A DNA stretch of 64,000 nucleotides, taken from the NCBI GenBank assembly GCA_001464895.1, contig LNEE01000017.1:62001-126000 (forward strand), read 5' to 3'. The translations under genes and the position numbers were made by a program. This DNA comes from Betaproteobacteria bacterium Ga0077532 (GTDB taxonomy: Bacteria > Pseudomonadota > Gammaproteobacteria > Burkholderiales > Ga0077523). A model generated the notes under the pieces. The model saw only the letters and a program-made list of their open reading frames with translations. It was not told the origin of the DNA and did not search any database. Positions 24,849 through 37,045 of the stretch are shown in pieces; positions within the stretch are counted from its first letter, which is position 1; every line of letters starts with the position of its first letter.

Positions 24849-27269
24849 TCAATGCTTGACAGCGACCACCGTCTCACCGCTTTCCACCGCAGGAATCGCC
24901 ACAGCGGCGGGCTGTTCCGGCAACGGAGTCGGCACTCGCTCGAGAGCAAGTTCGAGCACCTGATCGATCCACTTCACCGGATGTATGTCGAGGCGATTCT
25001 TGATGTTGTCCGGAATCTCGGTGAGGTCCTTCGCGTTCTCCTGCGGTATCAGCACTGTCTTGATTCCGCCCCGATGCGCAGCGAGCAGCTTCTCCTTCAG
25101 CCCGCCGATCGGCAACACTTCGCCGCGCAGCGTGATCTCGCCTGTCATCGCCACATCGGCCTTCACCGGGATGCCGGTCAGAAGCGACACCATCGCCGTG
25201 GTGATGGCAATGCCTGCACTTGGTCCATCCTTGGGCGTTGCGCCCTCGGGAAGATGAATGTGGATGTCGTTCTTCTGATAGAAATCCTCGGGGATGCCGA
25301 GCTTTTGCGAGCGACTTCTCACGACTGTGAGCGCAGCTTGGATGGACTCCTGCATCACCTCGCCGAGCTTGCCGGTCGTGACCATCTTGCCCTTTCCGGG
25401 CATGACTGCACTCTCGATCGTGAGCAGTTCGCCACCCACTTCCGTCCAGGCAAGCCCGGTGACTTGACCCACCTGGCTTTCCTTCTCGGCCATCCCGAAC
25501 GTGTAACGGCGCACACCAAGATACTTGTCGAGATTTCGCGAGTTGACCTGGACCGTCGTCTCGCGTTTCTTGAGCAGCAGGCTCTTCACAACCTTGCGGC
25601 AGATCTTCGAGATCTCGCGCTCGAGGGCGCGCACGCCTGCTTCTCGGGTGTAGTAGCGGACGACATCTCGGACCGCGCTCTCGGACAGAGTGAACTCTGT
25701 GTCGCTGAGTCCATGGTTCTTCATCTGCTTCGACAGAAGATAGCGGATCGCGATGTTGACCTTCTCGTCCTCGGTGTATCCGGAGAGACGGATCACTTCC
25801 ATCCGGTCGAGCAGCGGCGCCGGGATGTTCATCGTGTTCGCCGTCGCCACGAACATCACGTCGGAGAGGTCATAGTCGACCTCGATGTAGTGGTCGACGA
25901 ACGTGTTGTTCTGCTCCGGATCGAGCACTTCGAGCAGTGCGGAAGCGGGATCGCCGCGGAAGTCCATGCCCATCTTGTCCACCTCGTCCATCAGGAAGAG
26001 GGGATTGCGGACCGCGACCTTCGTCATGTTCTGAAGGATCTTGCCGGGCATCGATCCGATGTACGTGCGACGGTGGCCCCGGATCTCGGCTTCGTCCCGC
26101 ACGCCACCCAACGACATCCGGACGAACTTCCGGTTGGTCGCCCGTGCGATCGACTGCCCCAGTGAAGTCTTGCCGACCCCGGGCGGACCCACGAGGCAAA
26201 GGATCGGAGCCTTCACCTTGTCGACACGTTGCTGGACCGCAAGATACTCGAGGATCCGTTCCTTGACCTTCTCGAGCCCGTAGTGATCCTCTTCCAGAAC
26301 CGACTCGGCAATCGCGAGGTCCTGGCTGATCTTGCTCTTCTTCTTCCAGGGCAGGGAGACGAGCGCCTCGATGTAGTTCCGCACGACGGTCGCTTCGGCC
26401 GACATGGGTGACATGAGACGAAGCTTCTTCAGTTCGGCATCGGCCTTCGCGCGTGCCTCCTTCGGCATGTGCGCAGCCTTGATCTTCTTCTCCATCTCGT
26501 CGAGGTCTGCACCCTCATCGAGATCTCCGAGTTCCTTCTGGATCGCCTTCACCTGCTCGTTCAGGTAGTACTCGCGCTGGCTCTTCTCCATCTGGCGCTT
26601 CACGCGTCCGCGGATGCGCTTCTCCACCTGCAGGATGTCGAGTTCCGCCTCGAGCAGGGAGAGCAGATGCTCCAGACGCTTGCGCACCGGAAACATCTCG
26701 AGCACGGCCTGCTTCTGCTCGAGCTTGAGCGGCAGGTGCGCAGCGATCGTGTCAGCGAGCCGACCGGCTTCGTCGATGCCCGCGAGGGATGTCAGGATCT
26801 CCGGCGGAATCTTCTTGTTCAGTTTCACGTACTGATCGAACTGACCAATCATCGCTCGACGCATCGCCTCGACTTCATTGGCGTCGTCACCGACAGGTTG
26901 CTCTTCCTCGACAGATACCGCGTCGGCGCTGTAGTGGGTCTTCTCGTCGGTGACGCGCAGCACGGTGGCACGCTGCACACCTTCCACGAGGACCTTCACA
27001 GTACCGTCCGGCAGCTTGAGCATCTGGAGGATGTTCGCGACGCTGCCGACGTCGTACAGGTCTTCGGCGCCGGGATCATCCTTCGCGGCGGATTTCTGTG
27101 CCACGAGAAGAATGCTCTTGCCGGCTTCCATCGCGATCTCGAGTGCGCGAATGGACTTCGGTCTGCCCACGAAAAGGGGAATCACCATGTGCGGGAAGAC
27201 CACGACGTCGCGCAGGGGCAGCAGCGGAAGCGTCAGGTGGTTTTCCTGCGAATCGAGCACATAAGCCAT
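24849..27269 (-). CDS. lon: ATP-dependent protease Lon
   Basis: 806 residues from the ATG at 27269; AGGTGA sits seven bases upstream, and the GTG inside that site is not the start. The N-terminal substrate-binding domain begins at [20 protein letters not shown]. Next come a coiled-coil region, the AAA+ module with Walker A GPPGVGKT and Walker [11 protein letters not shown], and the serine protease domain with S684 (KDGPSAG) and K727 forming the catalytic dyad. It degrades misfolded and regulatory proteins in the cytosol. A possible heat-shock promoter lies upstream. The C-terminal tail beyond about residue 780 is Pro/Ala/Val-rich. Confidence 0.97.
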   Translation of the reverse strand: MAYVLDSQENHLTLPLLPLRDVVVFPHMVIPLFVGRPKSIRALEIAMEAGKSILLVAQKSAAKDDPGAEDLYDVGSVANILQMLKLPDGTVKVLVEGVQRATVLRVTDEKTHYSADAVSVEEEQPVGDDANEVEAMRRAMIGQFDQYVKLNKKIPPEILTSLAGIDEAGRLADTIAAHLPLKLEQKQAVLEMFPVRKRLEHLLSLLEAELDILQVEKRIRGRVKRQMEKSQREYYLNEQVKAIQKELGDLDEGADLDEMEKKIKAAHMPKEARAKADAELKKLRLMSPMSAEATVVRNYIEALVSLPWKKKSKISQDLAIAESVLEEDHYGLEKVKERILEYLAVQQRVDKVKAPILCLVGPPGVGKTSLGQSIARATNRKFVRMSLGGVRDEAEIRGHRRTYIGSMPGKILQNMTKVAVRNPLFLMDEVDKMGMDFRGDPASALLEVLDPEQNNTFVDHYIEVDYDLSDVMFVATANTMNIPAPLLDRMEVIRLSGYTEDEKVNIAIRYLLSKQMKNHGLSDTEFTLSESAVRDVVRYYTREAGVRALEREISKICRKVVKSLLLKKRETTVQVNSRNLDKYLGVRRYTFGMAEKESQVGQVTGLAWTEVGGELLTIESAVMPGKGKMVTTGKLGEVMQESIQAALTVVRSRSQKLGIPEDFYQKNDIHIHLPEGATPKDGPSAGIAITTAMVSLLTGIPVKADVAMTGEITLRGEVLPIGGLKEKLLAAHRGGIKTVLIPQENAKDLTEIPDNIKNRLDIHPVKWIDQVLELALERVPTPLPEQPAAVAIPAVESGETVVAVKH

Positions 27270-27302
27270 AGAGGTCACCTGTTGTGGGGCGGCGAATAAG
27301 GA

Positions 27303-27331
27303 ATCTTGGGGCCGAAACGCGTGGAATCAAC
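27303..27331 (-). promoter_or_regulatory. Possible sigma-32 (heat-shock) promoter of lon
   Basis: On the minus strand GTTGATT (27331-27325) is followed after 13 bases by CCCCAAGAT (27311-27303), resembling the CTTGAAA-N13-CCCCAT pattern of RpoH promoters. It would start transcription near 27296, some 27 bases before the lon ATG. lon is RpoH-dependent in E. coli, so the assignment fits, but the match is imperfect. Confidence 0.4.
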
Positions 27332-27399
27332 CGCGTCAGGACCATGCCCCCGAGCCCCGGAGATACGAAGTCCAGGGCGATGCACTCGCCCCGGGCTGC

Positions 27400-28671
<1,272 letters not shown>

Positions 28672-28728
28672 CTGCAGCTCTCTTCGCCCTCGAGGGCTCT
28701 GGTATCGGGGTCGCTCGCGAACCGGACG

Positions 28729-29364
28729 TCAGGCGCCCGTACGGCTCATCAGCACCTTGTCGACGATACCGTACTTGACGGCCTCGTCGGCGCTCATGAA
28801 ATTGTCGCGATCCGTGTCCTTCTCGATCGCCTCGATAGCCTGCCCGGTGTGCTCTGCCATGAGCGCATTCAACCGCCCGCGCAGATACAAGATTTCCCGG
28901 GCATGGATCTCGATGTCAGACGCCTGCCCTTGGAAACCACCCATGGGCTGGTGAATCATCACCCGCGAGTTGGGCAGAACGAATCGCTTGCCCTTCTGGC
29001 CGGCACCGAGCAGGAATGCCCCCATGCTGGCAGCCTGTCCGATGCATAGCGTCGACACGTCGGGTTTGATGAATTGCATCGTGTCGTAGATCGCCAGGCC
29101 GGCCGATACCGAGCCGCCGGGCGAGTTGATATAGAAATAGATGTCCTTGTCGGGGTTCTCGGACTCGAGAAACAGCAACTGAGCAACGATGAGGTTTGCG
29201 GTCACCTCGTTGACGGGCCCCACCAGAAACACCACCCGCTCCTTCAGAAGCCTCGAGTAGATGTCGTAGGCGCGTTCCCCACGACCGCTCTGCTCGATGA
29301 CCATCGGCACCATGCCCAGCGCCTGCGGCTCCTGTTGCCGACCATCGTCGCCCCACTTCATCAT
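28729..29364 (-). CDS. clpP: ATP-dependent Clp protease proteolytic subunit ClpP
   Basis: 211 residues. Catalytic S113 (GQAASMGA), H138 (VMIHQP) and D187 are in the expected spacing, and the oligomerisation region [17 protein letters not shown] is intact. It forms the tetradecameric peptidase chamber used by ClpX. The ATG at 29364 overlaps the tig stop (ATGA), so synthesis is coupled to trigger factor; a second ATG follows directly. Confidence 0.97.
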   Translation of the reverse strand: MMKWGDDGRQQEPQALGMVPMVIEQSGRGERAYDIYSRLLKERVVFLVGPVNEVTANLIVAQLLFLESENPDKDIYFYINSPGGSVSAGLAIYDTMQFIKPDVSTLCIGQAASMGAFLLGAGQKGKRFVLPNSRVMIHQPMGGFQGQASDIEIHAREILYLRGRLNALMAEHTGQAIEAIEKDTDRDNFMSADEAVKYGIVDKVLMSRTGA

Positions 29365-30665
29365 GCCTTCCCCATCAGGTCATCGAACGGTGTTGGCGTC
29401 TCGGTCACCTTCGCCTTGGCCAACACCCAGTCGACTACATTGTTCTCGACAACCACGGATTCAACCTCACGCACCCGATCCGGAGACTGGTAATACCAGC
29501 GGATGACCTCGTCCGGATGTTCGTAGCTCTGCGCGTAGTCCTGCACCATGGCCCGCACTTGCTCCGGCTCGGCCTTGACCCCTTCCCGCTTGACGAGTTC
29601 AGCAAGAACCAGACCGATCGTCACACGCCGACGAGCCTCCTGTTCGAACACATCCCGGGGCATCGTACCGGCCTGATCAGCCATCCCGCGAGCCTTGAGG
29701 CTCTCGGCAGTCCCTTCCATCAGGCGGTCGATCTCCATTTCGATCAGCGCCTTGGGCACTTCGAGCGTCGATGTCTCGATGAGGGCTTTCAGCACCTGGT
29801 CCTTCACTCGCGCCTGAACCCGTCGCTTCACTTCGCGTTCCAGATTCGCCCGCACATCTGCCCGCATCTTGTCCAGATCGCCATCGGGGATGCCCAGACC
29901 CTTGGCGAACTCTGCATCGAGCGCTGGCAGGCTCTGCTCCTGCACCAACTGCAACGTGACGTCGAACGACGCATTCTTACCGGCCACTTCCGCGCCGTGG
30001 TAATCGGCCGGGAAGGTCAGTTCGAAGGTCCGCGTTTCCCCGACCGACATGCCCGGGAGATTCGCTTCGAAATCCGGAAGCAGGCGCCCTTCGCCGATGG
30101 CAACCGCCTGTCCGTTTGCGCTACCACCCTCGAAAGCAACACCGTCGATCTTGCCGATGTAGTCGATAACGACCACGTCACCAGCGGCTGCAGGGCGATC
30201 GACCGGGAGGTACTGGGTGCGCTGCTTGCGCAGCACCTCGACGGTCTTGTCGACCTCGGCATCACCGACCACCACGAGGGGGCGATCGATGGACACGGCC
30301 GACAGATCGCCGACGGTGATCTCGGGGAAGACTTCGAAAGTCGCTGTGAATTCAAAGGCGTTCTCGGCCTCGGCGCGTGGCGCTGTCTCGATACGGGGAT
30401 ATCCGGCGACCCGGAGGTTCTTCTCGCGGACGGCGTCACCGAAGGTGCGCTCGACCGTGTCGCCCAGGACCTCCTGGCGCACCTGCGGACCGTACTGCTG
30501 GGCCACCACCTTGAAGGGCACCTTGCCGGGACGGAAGCCGTGAAGCTTCACAGTGCGCTGCAGGCGCTTCAGGCGGTTGTCGATCTCGGTGTTGATCTGG
30601 TCCATCGGCACGGCCACTTTCAGACGGCGCTCGAGGCTGCTCAGGGTTTCCAAACTCGCTTGCAT
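29361..30665 (-). CDS. tig: Trigger factor, ribosome-associated chaperone and prolyl isomerase
   Basis: 434 residues from the ATG at 30665. The ribosome-docking N-domain includes [14 protein letters not shown] (the GFRxGxxP signature). An FKBP-type isomerase domain follows (about 160-245, with [17 protein letters not shown]), then the helical C-terminal chaperone domain. It shelters nascent chains at the ribosome exit. The frame is open far upstream through tRNA-Leu, but that extension is not coding. It heads the tig-clpP-clpX-lon order. Confidence 0.96.
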   Translation of the reverse strand: MQASLETLSSLERRLKVAVPMDQINTEIDNRLKRLQRTVKLHGFRPGKVPFKVVAQQYGPQVRQEVLGDTVERTFGDAVREKNLRVAGYPRIETAPRAEAENAFEFTATFEVFPEITVGDLSAVSIDRPLVVVGDAEVDKTVEVLRKQRTQYLPVDRPAAAGDVVVIDYIGKIDGVAFEGGSANGQAVAIGEGRLLPDFEANLPGMSVGETRTFELTFPADYHGAEVAGKNASFDVTLQLVQEQSLPALDAEFAKGLGIPDGDLDKMRADVRANLEREVKRRVQARVKDQVLKALIETSTLEVPKALIEMEIDRLMEGTAESLKARGMADQAGTMPRDVFEQEARRRVTIGLVLAELVKREGVKAEPEQVRAMVQDYAQSYEHPDEVIRWYYQSPDRVREVESVVVENNVVDWVLAKAKVTETPTPFDDLMGKA

Positions 30666-30819
30666 GGGGTTCACTCGGATTTGTTTGTGGATCGTGTCAC
30701 GCCGTAGACCTCCCGGGATGCTCCTCCGCTGTCCGGTACCCACCGAGCAGATCGCCTCGGCATCCGGACCCCGTGTTGCCACGGCGTCTGCGGACGGGAA
30801 TCGGCAGGACTGACACGTA

Positions 30820-30904
<85 letters not shown>

Positions 30905-30913
30905 GGTCGAGCC

Positions 30914-30926
30914 ATTTTAGTACAAT
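30914..30926. promoter_or_regulatory. Adjacent divergent -10 elements for tRNA-Leu and hpnC
   Basis: TAAAAT on the minus strand (30919-30914) stands about 10 bases before the tRNA-Leu 5' end, and TACAAT on the plus strand (30921-30926) stands about 30 bases before the hpnC GTG. Neither has a convincing -35. The two -10 boxes are separated by a single base, so both promoters could not be occupied at once. Confidence 0.4.
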
Positions 30927-30956
30927 CGCCACCCCTCCGCACCCGACGCCATCGTC

Positions 30957-31820
30957 GTGGTGTTGCAACTCTCTGACGCGACGAGCGTTTCCCCGATGGC
31001 CAGCGCCGCCACATCCGTCGAGCACTACGAGAACTTCCCGGTGGCCTCGCTCGTGCTGCCCGCGAGACTGCGTCCGCCCGTCGCGACGATCTACCGTTTC
31101 GCCCGCGAAGCGGACGACATAGCGGACGAAGGTGACGCCTCTCAGGCGGAGCGCCTCGCAGCGCTGGAAGAACGTCTGGCCGAGTTGACCCGGATCGAGT
31201 CGGGAGCCAACCCGCAGTCTGCGCTCTACCAAGCCCTTGCGGCGACGATTCGCACGCACGATCTGCCGATGGCGCCCTTCCGCGACCTGATCGACGCCTT
31301 CCAGCAGGACGTCACCAAGACCCGCTACGCCGATTTCGGAGAGGTGATGCACTACTGTCGCCGCTCCGCCAACCCGGTGGGCCGAATACTTCTGCACCTC
31401 TTCGGACGCACCGAGCCCCGCAATCTGGCGTTGAGCGATGGGATCTGTTCCGCCCTGCAGCTCACGAATTTCCTGCAGGATGTCGCGGGAGACTACGCCC
31501 GTGGCCGGATCTACCTTCCCCTCGACGAACTCGCCCGATTCCGGGTGGACGAGACGATGATCGCGAATGGCGACGCCGGTCCACGCTGGCAGGCGCTGAT
31601 GCGCTTCCAGGTTGAACGGACCCGCAGGATGCTCCAGGCGGGTGCCCCGCTTGGGCGCGTGCTGGACGGCCGCATCGGTCTGGAGCTGCGCCTCATCGTG
31701 ATGGGCGGTGACCGCATCCTCGAAAAACTGTCCGCCGTCGACGGTGACGTCTTCCGTCGCCGCCCGGTCCTCCGTCCACTCGACGCGCCGCTGCTCCTGT
31801 GGCGCGCTCTCACCCGGTAG
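30957..31820 (+). CDS. hpnC: Squalene synthase HpnC (hydroxysqualene synthase)
   Basis: 287 residues from GTG 30957, or 274 from ATG 30996; no clear ribosome site decides. The trans-isoprenyl synthase motifs are present: YRFAREADDIADEGD (first Asp-rich site) and LQLTNFLQDVAGDYARGRIY (second). In the HpnCDE route HpnC converts presqualene diphosphate to hydroxysqualene. It is followed five bases later by hpnD, and the operon continues with hpnE. No squalene-hopene cyclase is in the window, so hopanoid production is inferred. Confidence 0.9.
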   Translation: MVLQLSDATSVSPMASAATSVEHYENFPVASLVLPARLRPPVATIYRFAREADDIADEGDASQAERLAALEERLAELTRIESGANPQSALYQALAATIRTHDLPMAPFRDLIDAFQQDVTKTRYADFGEVMHYCRRSANPVGRILLHLFGRTEPRNLALSDGICSALQLTNFLQDVAGDYARGRIYLPLDELARFRVDETMIANGDAGPRWQALMRFQVERTRRMLQAGAPLGRVLDGRIGLELRLIVMGGDRILEKLSAVDGDVFRRRPVLRPLDAPLLLWRALTR

Positions 31821-31824
31821 CCCG

Positions 31825-32658
31825 ATGACCCCGGATCAGTACTGCCAGGAACGGGCTGCCCGCAGCGGGTCCAGCTTCTACTACAGCTTCCTGTTCCTCC
31901 CGCGGGACCAGAGAACGGCGATCACCGCCCTGTACGCCTTCTGTCGCGAGGTGGACGACGTGGTGGACGAGGGCCTGGACCCCGTGATCGCCCGCACCAA
32001 GCTCGACTGGTGGCGCACCGAGATCGTCGCTGTCTTCGGCGGTACCCCCACGCATCCGGTATCGCTCGCGCTCGCGCCGGTCGTGAAGGCCTTCGACCTG
32101 CCACAGGCCCGGTTCGAGGACATCATCGAGGGCATGCGGATGGACCTCGACTACAACCGCTATCCGGACTTCGCGACTCTCGAGGTCTACTGCCACCGCG
32201 TCGCCGGCGTCGTTGGCCTGCTCTCGGCGCGAATCTTCGGCTACTCGGACCCCGCCACACTCGACTACGCCCGCGATCTCGGCATCGCGCTGCAACTCAC
32301 GAACATCGTGCGGGACGTCGGCGAGGACGTCCGCCGGAACCGCATCTACCTGCCCCTCGACGAACTCGACCGATTCGGGGTGACCACGGATGACCTCATC
32401 CTGTTCCGCGAAACCGACGAGATCGCGGCCCTGCTCCGCTTCCAGGCGGAGCGCGCCAAATCGTTCTACGCCCGCGCCATGGCAGCGCTGCCGACTGCGG
32501 ATCGCAGGCGTCAGCGGGCCGGTCTCGTGATGGCTGCCATCTACAGGAAGCTGCTCGACGAAGTCGAGACCGAGGGCGCGCGCATCATGAACCGCCGCGT
32601 CTCGCTCACGCCGATTGTGAAGCTCTGGACGGCCTGGCGGACGTGGGTCCGCGCATGA
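31825..32658 (+). CDS. hpnD: Presqualene diphosphate synthase HpnD
   Basis: 277 residues, starting five bases after the hpnC stop. It has YSFLFLPRDQRTAITALYAFC, the first Asp motif CREVDDVVDE and the second motif LQLTNIVRDVGEDVRRNRIYLP. It condenses two farnesyl diphosphates to presqualene diphosphate, the substrate of HpnC. HpnC and HpnD are distant paralogues, both intact here. hpnE begins 32 bases downstream. Confidence 0.93.
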   Translation: MTPDQYCQERAARSGSSFYYSFLFLPRDQRTAITALYAFCREVDDVVDEGLDPVIARTKLDWWRTEIVAVFGGTPTHPVSLALAPVVKAFDLPQARFEDIIEGMRMDLDYNRYPDFATLEVYCHRVAGVVGLLSARIFGYSDPATLDYARDLGIALQLTNIVRDVGEDVRRNRIYLPLDELDRFGVTTDDLILFRETDEIAALLRFQAERAKSFYARAMAALPTADRRRQRAGLVMAAIYRKLLDEVETEGARIMNRRVSLTPIVKLWTAWRTWVRA

Positions 32659-32689
32659 CCGGGTTCTCGGTGGAGCCGTCCTCGCTCCG

Positions 32690-33982
32690 ATGACAGACGG
32701 CCCCCGCATCGCGGTGATAGGTGGTGGCTGGGCCGGCATGGCCGCGGCCTCGAAGCTTGCAGCGGAAGGCACGTGTGTCGACGTATTCGAGGCAGGCCGG
32801 GTGCTCGGCGGCCGCGCGCGACGCGTCGAGATCGACGGCATGGCGCTCGACAACGGCCTGCACCTTCTGCTGGGCGCCTACACCGACACGCTCGCCTGCC
32901 TCGAGCGCGTCGGGGCGCCGGCCGCTGCCTTCCTGCGCACCCCGCTCAGACTCGATACCGTCCACGGATTCCGCCTCGACTGCCCACCGATACCGGCGCC
33001 GTGGCATCTGCTCGCGGGCCTTCTCGGTGCGCGCGGGATCGGTTGGTCGGACCGTCTGGCCGCCGCCCGACTGATGCAGCGCGCCAAACGAGATCAGTAC
33101 CGGTGCGCCGGGCAGATAACCGTCACCGCGCTGCTGGACGCGCACCGCCAACCGCGACGCCTCCGGGAGGCGCTCTGGCATCCGCTCTGCATCGCCGCGC
33201 TCAACACGCCGCCGGACGTCGCCGATGCGCAGGTGTTCCTGCACGTGCTGCGGGACGGACTCGCCGGCAGCCGCCACGCGTCGGACCTCGTGTTCCCCAC
33301 CGTCGATCTCTCCGCGATGTTCCCGGAGCCCGCTGCAGACTTCGTGATCGCGCGCGGTGGCAGCGTCCACCTGGGCGAGGCCGTGAGCGCCGTCGATGGC
33401 GACGGACCTTTCACGATCCGGACTGCGCGTCGTACGGCCTCGTACGCCCAGGTGATCTGCGCCGTCGACCCCGCACGCCTCGCGCCCCTGCTGCGTGACC
33501 TGCCGGCCCTCTCGGATGTCGGCGCCCGGGCGGCAGCCCTGCGGCACGCCCCGATCGTGTCCGTCTATCTCGACTACGGCATCGACGTGAGACTTCGCTC
33601 TCCGATGATCGGACTGGGCGACGGTCCCGGGGAATGGGTGTTCGACCGCCAGCAACTGTGCGGACAGCGCGGGTGGCTTGGCGTCGTGATCAGCGCGTCG
33701 GATCGCTGGACAGGCACGCCGCACGCAATGCTCACGCGGCAGGTCGAAGGCCAGCTCGCCGCCCAGCTCGCCATGCCGCCGGCTGCGCAGCGGACCCGGG
33801 TCATCGTCGAGAAACGCGCCACCTTCCTCTGCACACCCGGAGCCGACCGGCCGACGCAGCGCACCGCTCTCCCGGGATTCCATCTCGCCGGGGACTACAC
33901 GGCCTCGGACTATCCGGCCACACTGGAAGCCGCGGTGCGCAGCGGACTCGCCTGCGCGCAGGCCGTTCTGGAGAACACATGA
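32690..33982 (+). CDS. hpnE: Hydroxysqualene dehydroxylase HpnE
   Basis: 430 residues. The N-terminal FAD-binding motif AVIGGGWAGMAAASKLA and the amine-oxidase/phytoene-desaturase type GGRARR...LDNGLHLLLGAY region are visible. The C-terminal FAD contact is GFHLAGDYTASDYPATLEAAVRSG. It reduces hydroxysqualene to squalene, the third step after HpnD and HpnC. Its stop overlaps the ATG of the next gene (ATGA), which binds that short-chain dehydrogenase homologue into the same operon. Confidence 0.92.
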   Translation: MTDGPRIAVIGGGWAGMAAASKLAAEGTCVDVFEAGRVLGGRARRVEIDGMALDNGLHLLLGAYTDTLACLERVGAPAAAFLRTPLRLDTVHGFRLDCPPIPAPWHLLAGLLGARGIGWSDRLAAARLMQRAKRDQYRCAGQITVTALLDAHRQPRRLREALWHPLCIAALNTPPDVADAQVFLHVLRDGLAGSRHASDLVFPTVDLSAMFPEPAADFVIARGGSVHLGEAVSAVDGDGPFTIRTARRTASYAQVICAVDPARLAPLLRDLPALSDVGARAAALRHAPIVSVYLDYGIDVRLRSPMIGLGDGPGEWVFDRQQLCGQRGWLGVVISASDRWTGTPHAMLTRQVEGQLAAQLAMPPAAQRTRVIVEKRATFLCTPGADRPTQRTALPGFHLAGDYTASDYPATLEAAVRSGLACAQAVLENT

Positions 33983-34734
33983 GCACAGAAACCCCATCCG
34001 CCGACGACCTGTCGGGTCGCTGCATCCTGGTCACCGGCGCATCCCGGGGAATCGGTCGCGCCGTGGCGCTCGCCGCCGCCGCCCGGGGTGCCACCGTGGT
34101 CCTGCACGGTCGGGACGAGTCCCGCCTCGCTGCCGTCTACGACGAGATCGAGTCCGCCGGCGGACCGGAACCGGCAGCCGTGCCGCTGGATTTCTCGACC
34201 GCCACCGACCGCCACTTCGCCGACGCCGTGAGCGCCGTCATCCAGGCGATCGGCCGACTCGACGGCATCGCCCACTGCGCCGCCCATACCGAACGACTCA
34301 CCGGCGTGGACGCGATGGATCTCGAAACCTGGCTGCGCCTCGCCCGCGTGAACTGGCTCGCGCCTCTTGCGCTCACCCGCATCTGCCTGCCCTTCCTGAG
34401 GGTGTCGCCCGATGCCTCGGTCGTCTACACGCTCGATTCGCATCTGCGGACGCCGGGCGCCTGGTGGGCCGGCATCACCGCGCCCCGCGCAGCGCTGGAG
34501 ATGGCCATGCGTTCGCAGGCCGAGGAGTGGGCCGTCCACCCGGATCTGCGCGTGAACGCCGTGATTCCTGGGGCGGTCGCCTCGCCCTCGCGGGCCATCA
34601 CGCATCCGGGGGACCGATCACCGACCTTGCCGGGAGTCGAGACCGTCGTGCCCGCCTACCTCCGGCTGCTCGGGCCTGCGGGCCGCGGCGTGACGGGTCA
34701 GGTGGTCGACGCGCTTCCGTCCAGGGCGGCCTGA
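33979..34734 (+). CDS. Short-chain dehydrogenase homologue lacking the catalytic Tyr-x3-Lys
   Basis: 251 residues, YciK-like in overall sequence. The cofactor loop CILVTGASRGIGRAVALAA and the Asn-containing strand are intact. Where family members have YxxxK in the WGAYAASKFA region, this protein reads WAGITAPRAAL, so Tyr is Ile and Lys is Arg. Either it is a non-catalytic NAD(P)-binding protein or it uses other residues. It is translationally coupled to hpnE by an ATGA overlap, suggesting a role linked to squalene or hopanoid metabolism. Its 3' end overlaps the convergent thioesterase gene by 37 bases. Confidence 0.82.
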   Translation: MSTETPSADDLSGRCILVTGASRGIGRAVALAAAARGATVVLHGRDESRLAAVYDEIESAGGPEPAAVPLDFSTATDRHFADAVSAVIQAIGRLDGIAHCAAHTERLTGVDAMDLETWLRLARVNWLAPLALTRICLPFLRVSPDASVVYTLDSHLRTPGAWWAGITAPRAALEMAMRSQAEEWAVHPDLRVNAVIPGAVASPSRAITHPGDRSPTLPGVETVVPAYLRLLGPAGRGVTGQVVDALPSRAA

Positions 34735-35138
34735 AGCACGGCCCGCATCGACGCGGGCAGTGGACGCGGCCGCCCGGTCTCGATGTCGATCCAGACCATC
34801 GTGGCGTCACCCGCCGCGTAGACGTCTCCATCGCCGCCGTCGCGATACATCTGCTGGCCCATCGTGAAGCTCGAGTTGCCGATGCGGGTGGGCCAGAGGG
34901 CCACCACGACATCGCACGGATACAGCGCCGGCTTGATGAACCGGCAACTGATGGAGCCGAGCACCGGACCCTCGACGTCGCCCGCGGCGTCGAATCCGAG
35001 CGCCTCGAACCACGATATGCGCGCCTGCTCGAAATAGCGGAAGTACGAGACGTTGTTCAGATGCTTCATCGCGTCCATCTCGCCCCAGCGCAGCCGCAGG
35101 CGTTCGATGTGCATGGCAGTCGGATGGCTCGGAATCAT
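34698..35138 (-). CDS. YbgC/FcbC-type acyl-CoA thioesterase (hotdog fold)
   Basis: 146 residues from the ATG at 35138 (an ATG at 35114 is an alternative; neither has a clear ribosome site). The 4-hydroxybenzoyl-CoA thioesterase family signature is present: [24 protein letters not shown], where the Asp after the Glu-Met is the usual catalytic acid. Such enzymes hydrolyse short-chain or aromatic acyl-CoAs in the cytosol. It diverges from the ETF oxidoreductase gene across 260 bases and converges with the short-chain dehydrogenase homologue, overlapping it at the 3' end. Confidence 0.85.
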   Translation of the reverse strand: MIPSHPTAMHIERLRLRWGEMDAMKHLNNVSYFRYFEQARISWFEALGFDAAGDVEGPVLGSISCRFIKPALYPCDVVVALWPTRIGNSSFTMGQQMYRDGGDGDVYAAGDATMVWIDIETGRPRPLPASMRAVLQAALDGSASTT

Positions 35139-35398
35139 GGCGGAATGCGGGTCTCGGAAGGGGCTTCGGTTTATCATCGGGCGCTGCCTGGGAAGGTCTC
35201 CACGCGCGTCGAACGCATCGTGAACCGTGCGGGTCGGACCAAGCGGCGGCAGTCCCGGGAAACGGGGCCGCGATTCTAGCCCGGATGTCACCGCGGATAC
35301 CCCGGACGGCACGCGCCATCACCGCCAATTCCGCCTCGCCCGGCGCGTACGCAAGCGCCAGCGCAGGGCGAAGCCTGCAACAGTCGAAGGAGCCGCAG

Positions 35399-37045
35399 TT
35401 GGCCGAACGCGAATTCATGGAGTACGACGTCGTGATCGTCGGTGGCGGGCCCGCTGGGCTCGGCGCTGCGATCCGCCTGAAGCAGCTCGCCGTCGAGCAC
35501 GGACGCGACCTGTCCGTCTGTGTGCTCGAGAAGGGGTCGGAACTCGGCGCTCACATCCTCTCCGGCGCCGTCATGGACCCCAGAGCCATGTCCGAGCTCT
35601 TCCCCGACTGGCAGTCGCTGGGCGCCCCGCTGAACACCCCGGTGACCGAGGATCGCTTCCTTTTCCTCACCGCCACGGGTGCGCGGCGCACGCCCGACTG
35701 GATGCTCCCCGACTGCTTCCGCAACCACGGCAACTACATCGTGAGCCTCGCGAATGTGGTGCGGTGGCTGGGCACGCAGGCCGAGGCCCTCGGCGTCGAA
35801 ATCTATCCCGGCTTCGCTGCGGCGGAGGTGTTGTTCGATGCCGATGGCGCGGTCACCGGTGTCGCCACCGGCGACATGGGCATCGGACGCGACGGACAGC
35901 CCACGGCCCACCACCAGCAGGGCATGGAGCTGCGGGGGCGCTACACGCTCTTCGCGGAAGGCGCGCGCGGCCATCTCGGCAAGTCGCTCATCGCGCGCTT
36001 CGAACTCGACGAGGGCCGCGATCCCCAGTCGTACGGCATCGGCCTCAAGGAACTCTGGGAGATCGATCCGAAGCATCACGTTCCCGGACTCGTGATGCAC
36101 ACGGCGGGCTGGCCGCTCGACAACGACACCTACGGCGGATCGTTCCTCTATCACCTCGAGAACAACCAGGTCGCCGTCGGCTTCGTGGTGGGCCTCGCCT
36201 ACCAGAACCCATACCTGTCGCCCTACGAGGAGTTCCAGCGCTACAAGACGCACCCCGAGGTTCGCCGCTTCCTCGAAGGCGGGAAGCGCATCGCCTACGG
36301 CGCGCGGGCCATCACCGCGGGCGGCATCCAGGCCCTGCCGAAGCTGGTGTTCCCTGGCGGAGCGCTGATCGGCTGCGATGCGGGGTTCCTCAACGCCTCC
36401 CGGATCAAGGGTAGCCACGCCGCGATCAAGTCCGGCATGCTCGCCGCGGAAGCCGCATTCGAGGCACTCGGCTCCGATCGTTCGCACGATGTCCTCGACA
36501 CCTACCCGACCGCCTTCCGCGCTTCCTGGCTGCACGACGAACTGTTCCGCGCGCGCAACTTCAAGCCGGCCATGTCGAAGGGACTGCTCACGGGGACCAT
36601 CCTGGTCGGCATCGACCAGGTCGTGTTCCGCGGCAACGCCCCCTGGACGCTGCACGTGAAGCACCACGATCACGAGTGCCTGAAGCCCGCGGCGCAATGC
36701 ACGCCCATCGAGTACCCGAAGCCGGACGGCAAGCTCACGTTCGATCGCCTCTCGTCCGTGTTCGTATCGAACACGAACCACGAGGAGAACCAGCCGATCC
36801 ACCTCACGCTCGTGGATGCTTCCGTTCCCGTGCAGACGAACCTCGCCACCTACGCGGGCCCGGAGCAGCGCTACTGCCCCGCCGGCGTGTACGAGTACGT
36901 CAAGACGGACGACGGCGCGGACCGTCTTCAGATCAACGCCCAGAACTGCGTGCACTGCAAGACCTGCGACATCAAGGACCCCACCCAGAACATCCGCTGG
37001 GTGGTGCCCGAGGGCGGCGGCGGGCCGAACTATCCGAACATGTGA
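35399..37045 (+). CDS. Electron-transferring-flavoprotein:ubiquinone oxidoreductase
   Basis: 548 residues from a TTG at 35399, chosen because AAGGAG (35387-35392) is six bases upstream; ATG 35417 would remove six residues. FAD motif [14 protein letters not shown] lies near residues 11-24, and the quinone/membrane-binding middle includes GGIQALPKL. The 4Fe-4S cluster ligands are CPAG and CVHCKTC at the C-terminus. It passes electrons from ETF to ubiquinone at the inner membrane, linking the beta-oxidation genes at 40486-54130 to respiration. The last bases overlap the start of the next gene. Confidence 0.95.
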   Translation: MAEREFMEYDVVIVGGGPAGLGAAIRLKQLAVEHGRDLSVCVLEKGSELGAHILSGAVMDPRAMSELFPDWQSLGAPLNTPVTEDRFLFLTATGARRTPDWMLPDCFRNHGNYIVSLANVVRWLGTQAEALGVEIYPGFAAAEVLFDADGAVTGVATGDMGIGRDGQPTAHHQQGMELRGRYTLFAEGARGHLGKSLIARFELDEGRDPQSYGIGLKELWEIDPKHHVPGLVMHTAGWPLDNDTYGGSFLYHLENNQVAVGFVVGLAYQNPYLSPYEEFQRYKTHPEVRRFLEGGKRIAYGARAITAGGIQALPKLVFPGGALIGCDAGFLNASRIKGSHAAIKSGMLAAEAAFEALGSDRSHDVLDTYPTAFRASWLHDELFRARNFKPAMSKGLLTGTILVGIDQVVFRGNAPWTLHVKHHDHECLKPAAQCTPIEYPKPDGKLTFDRLSSVFVSNTNHEENQPIHLTLVDASVPVQTNLATYAGPEQRYCPAGVYEYVKTDDGADRLQINAQNCVHCKTCDIKDPTQNIRWVVPEGGGGPNYPNM

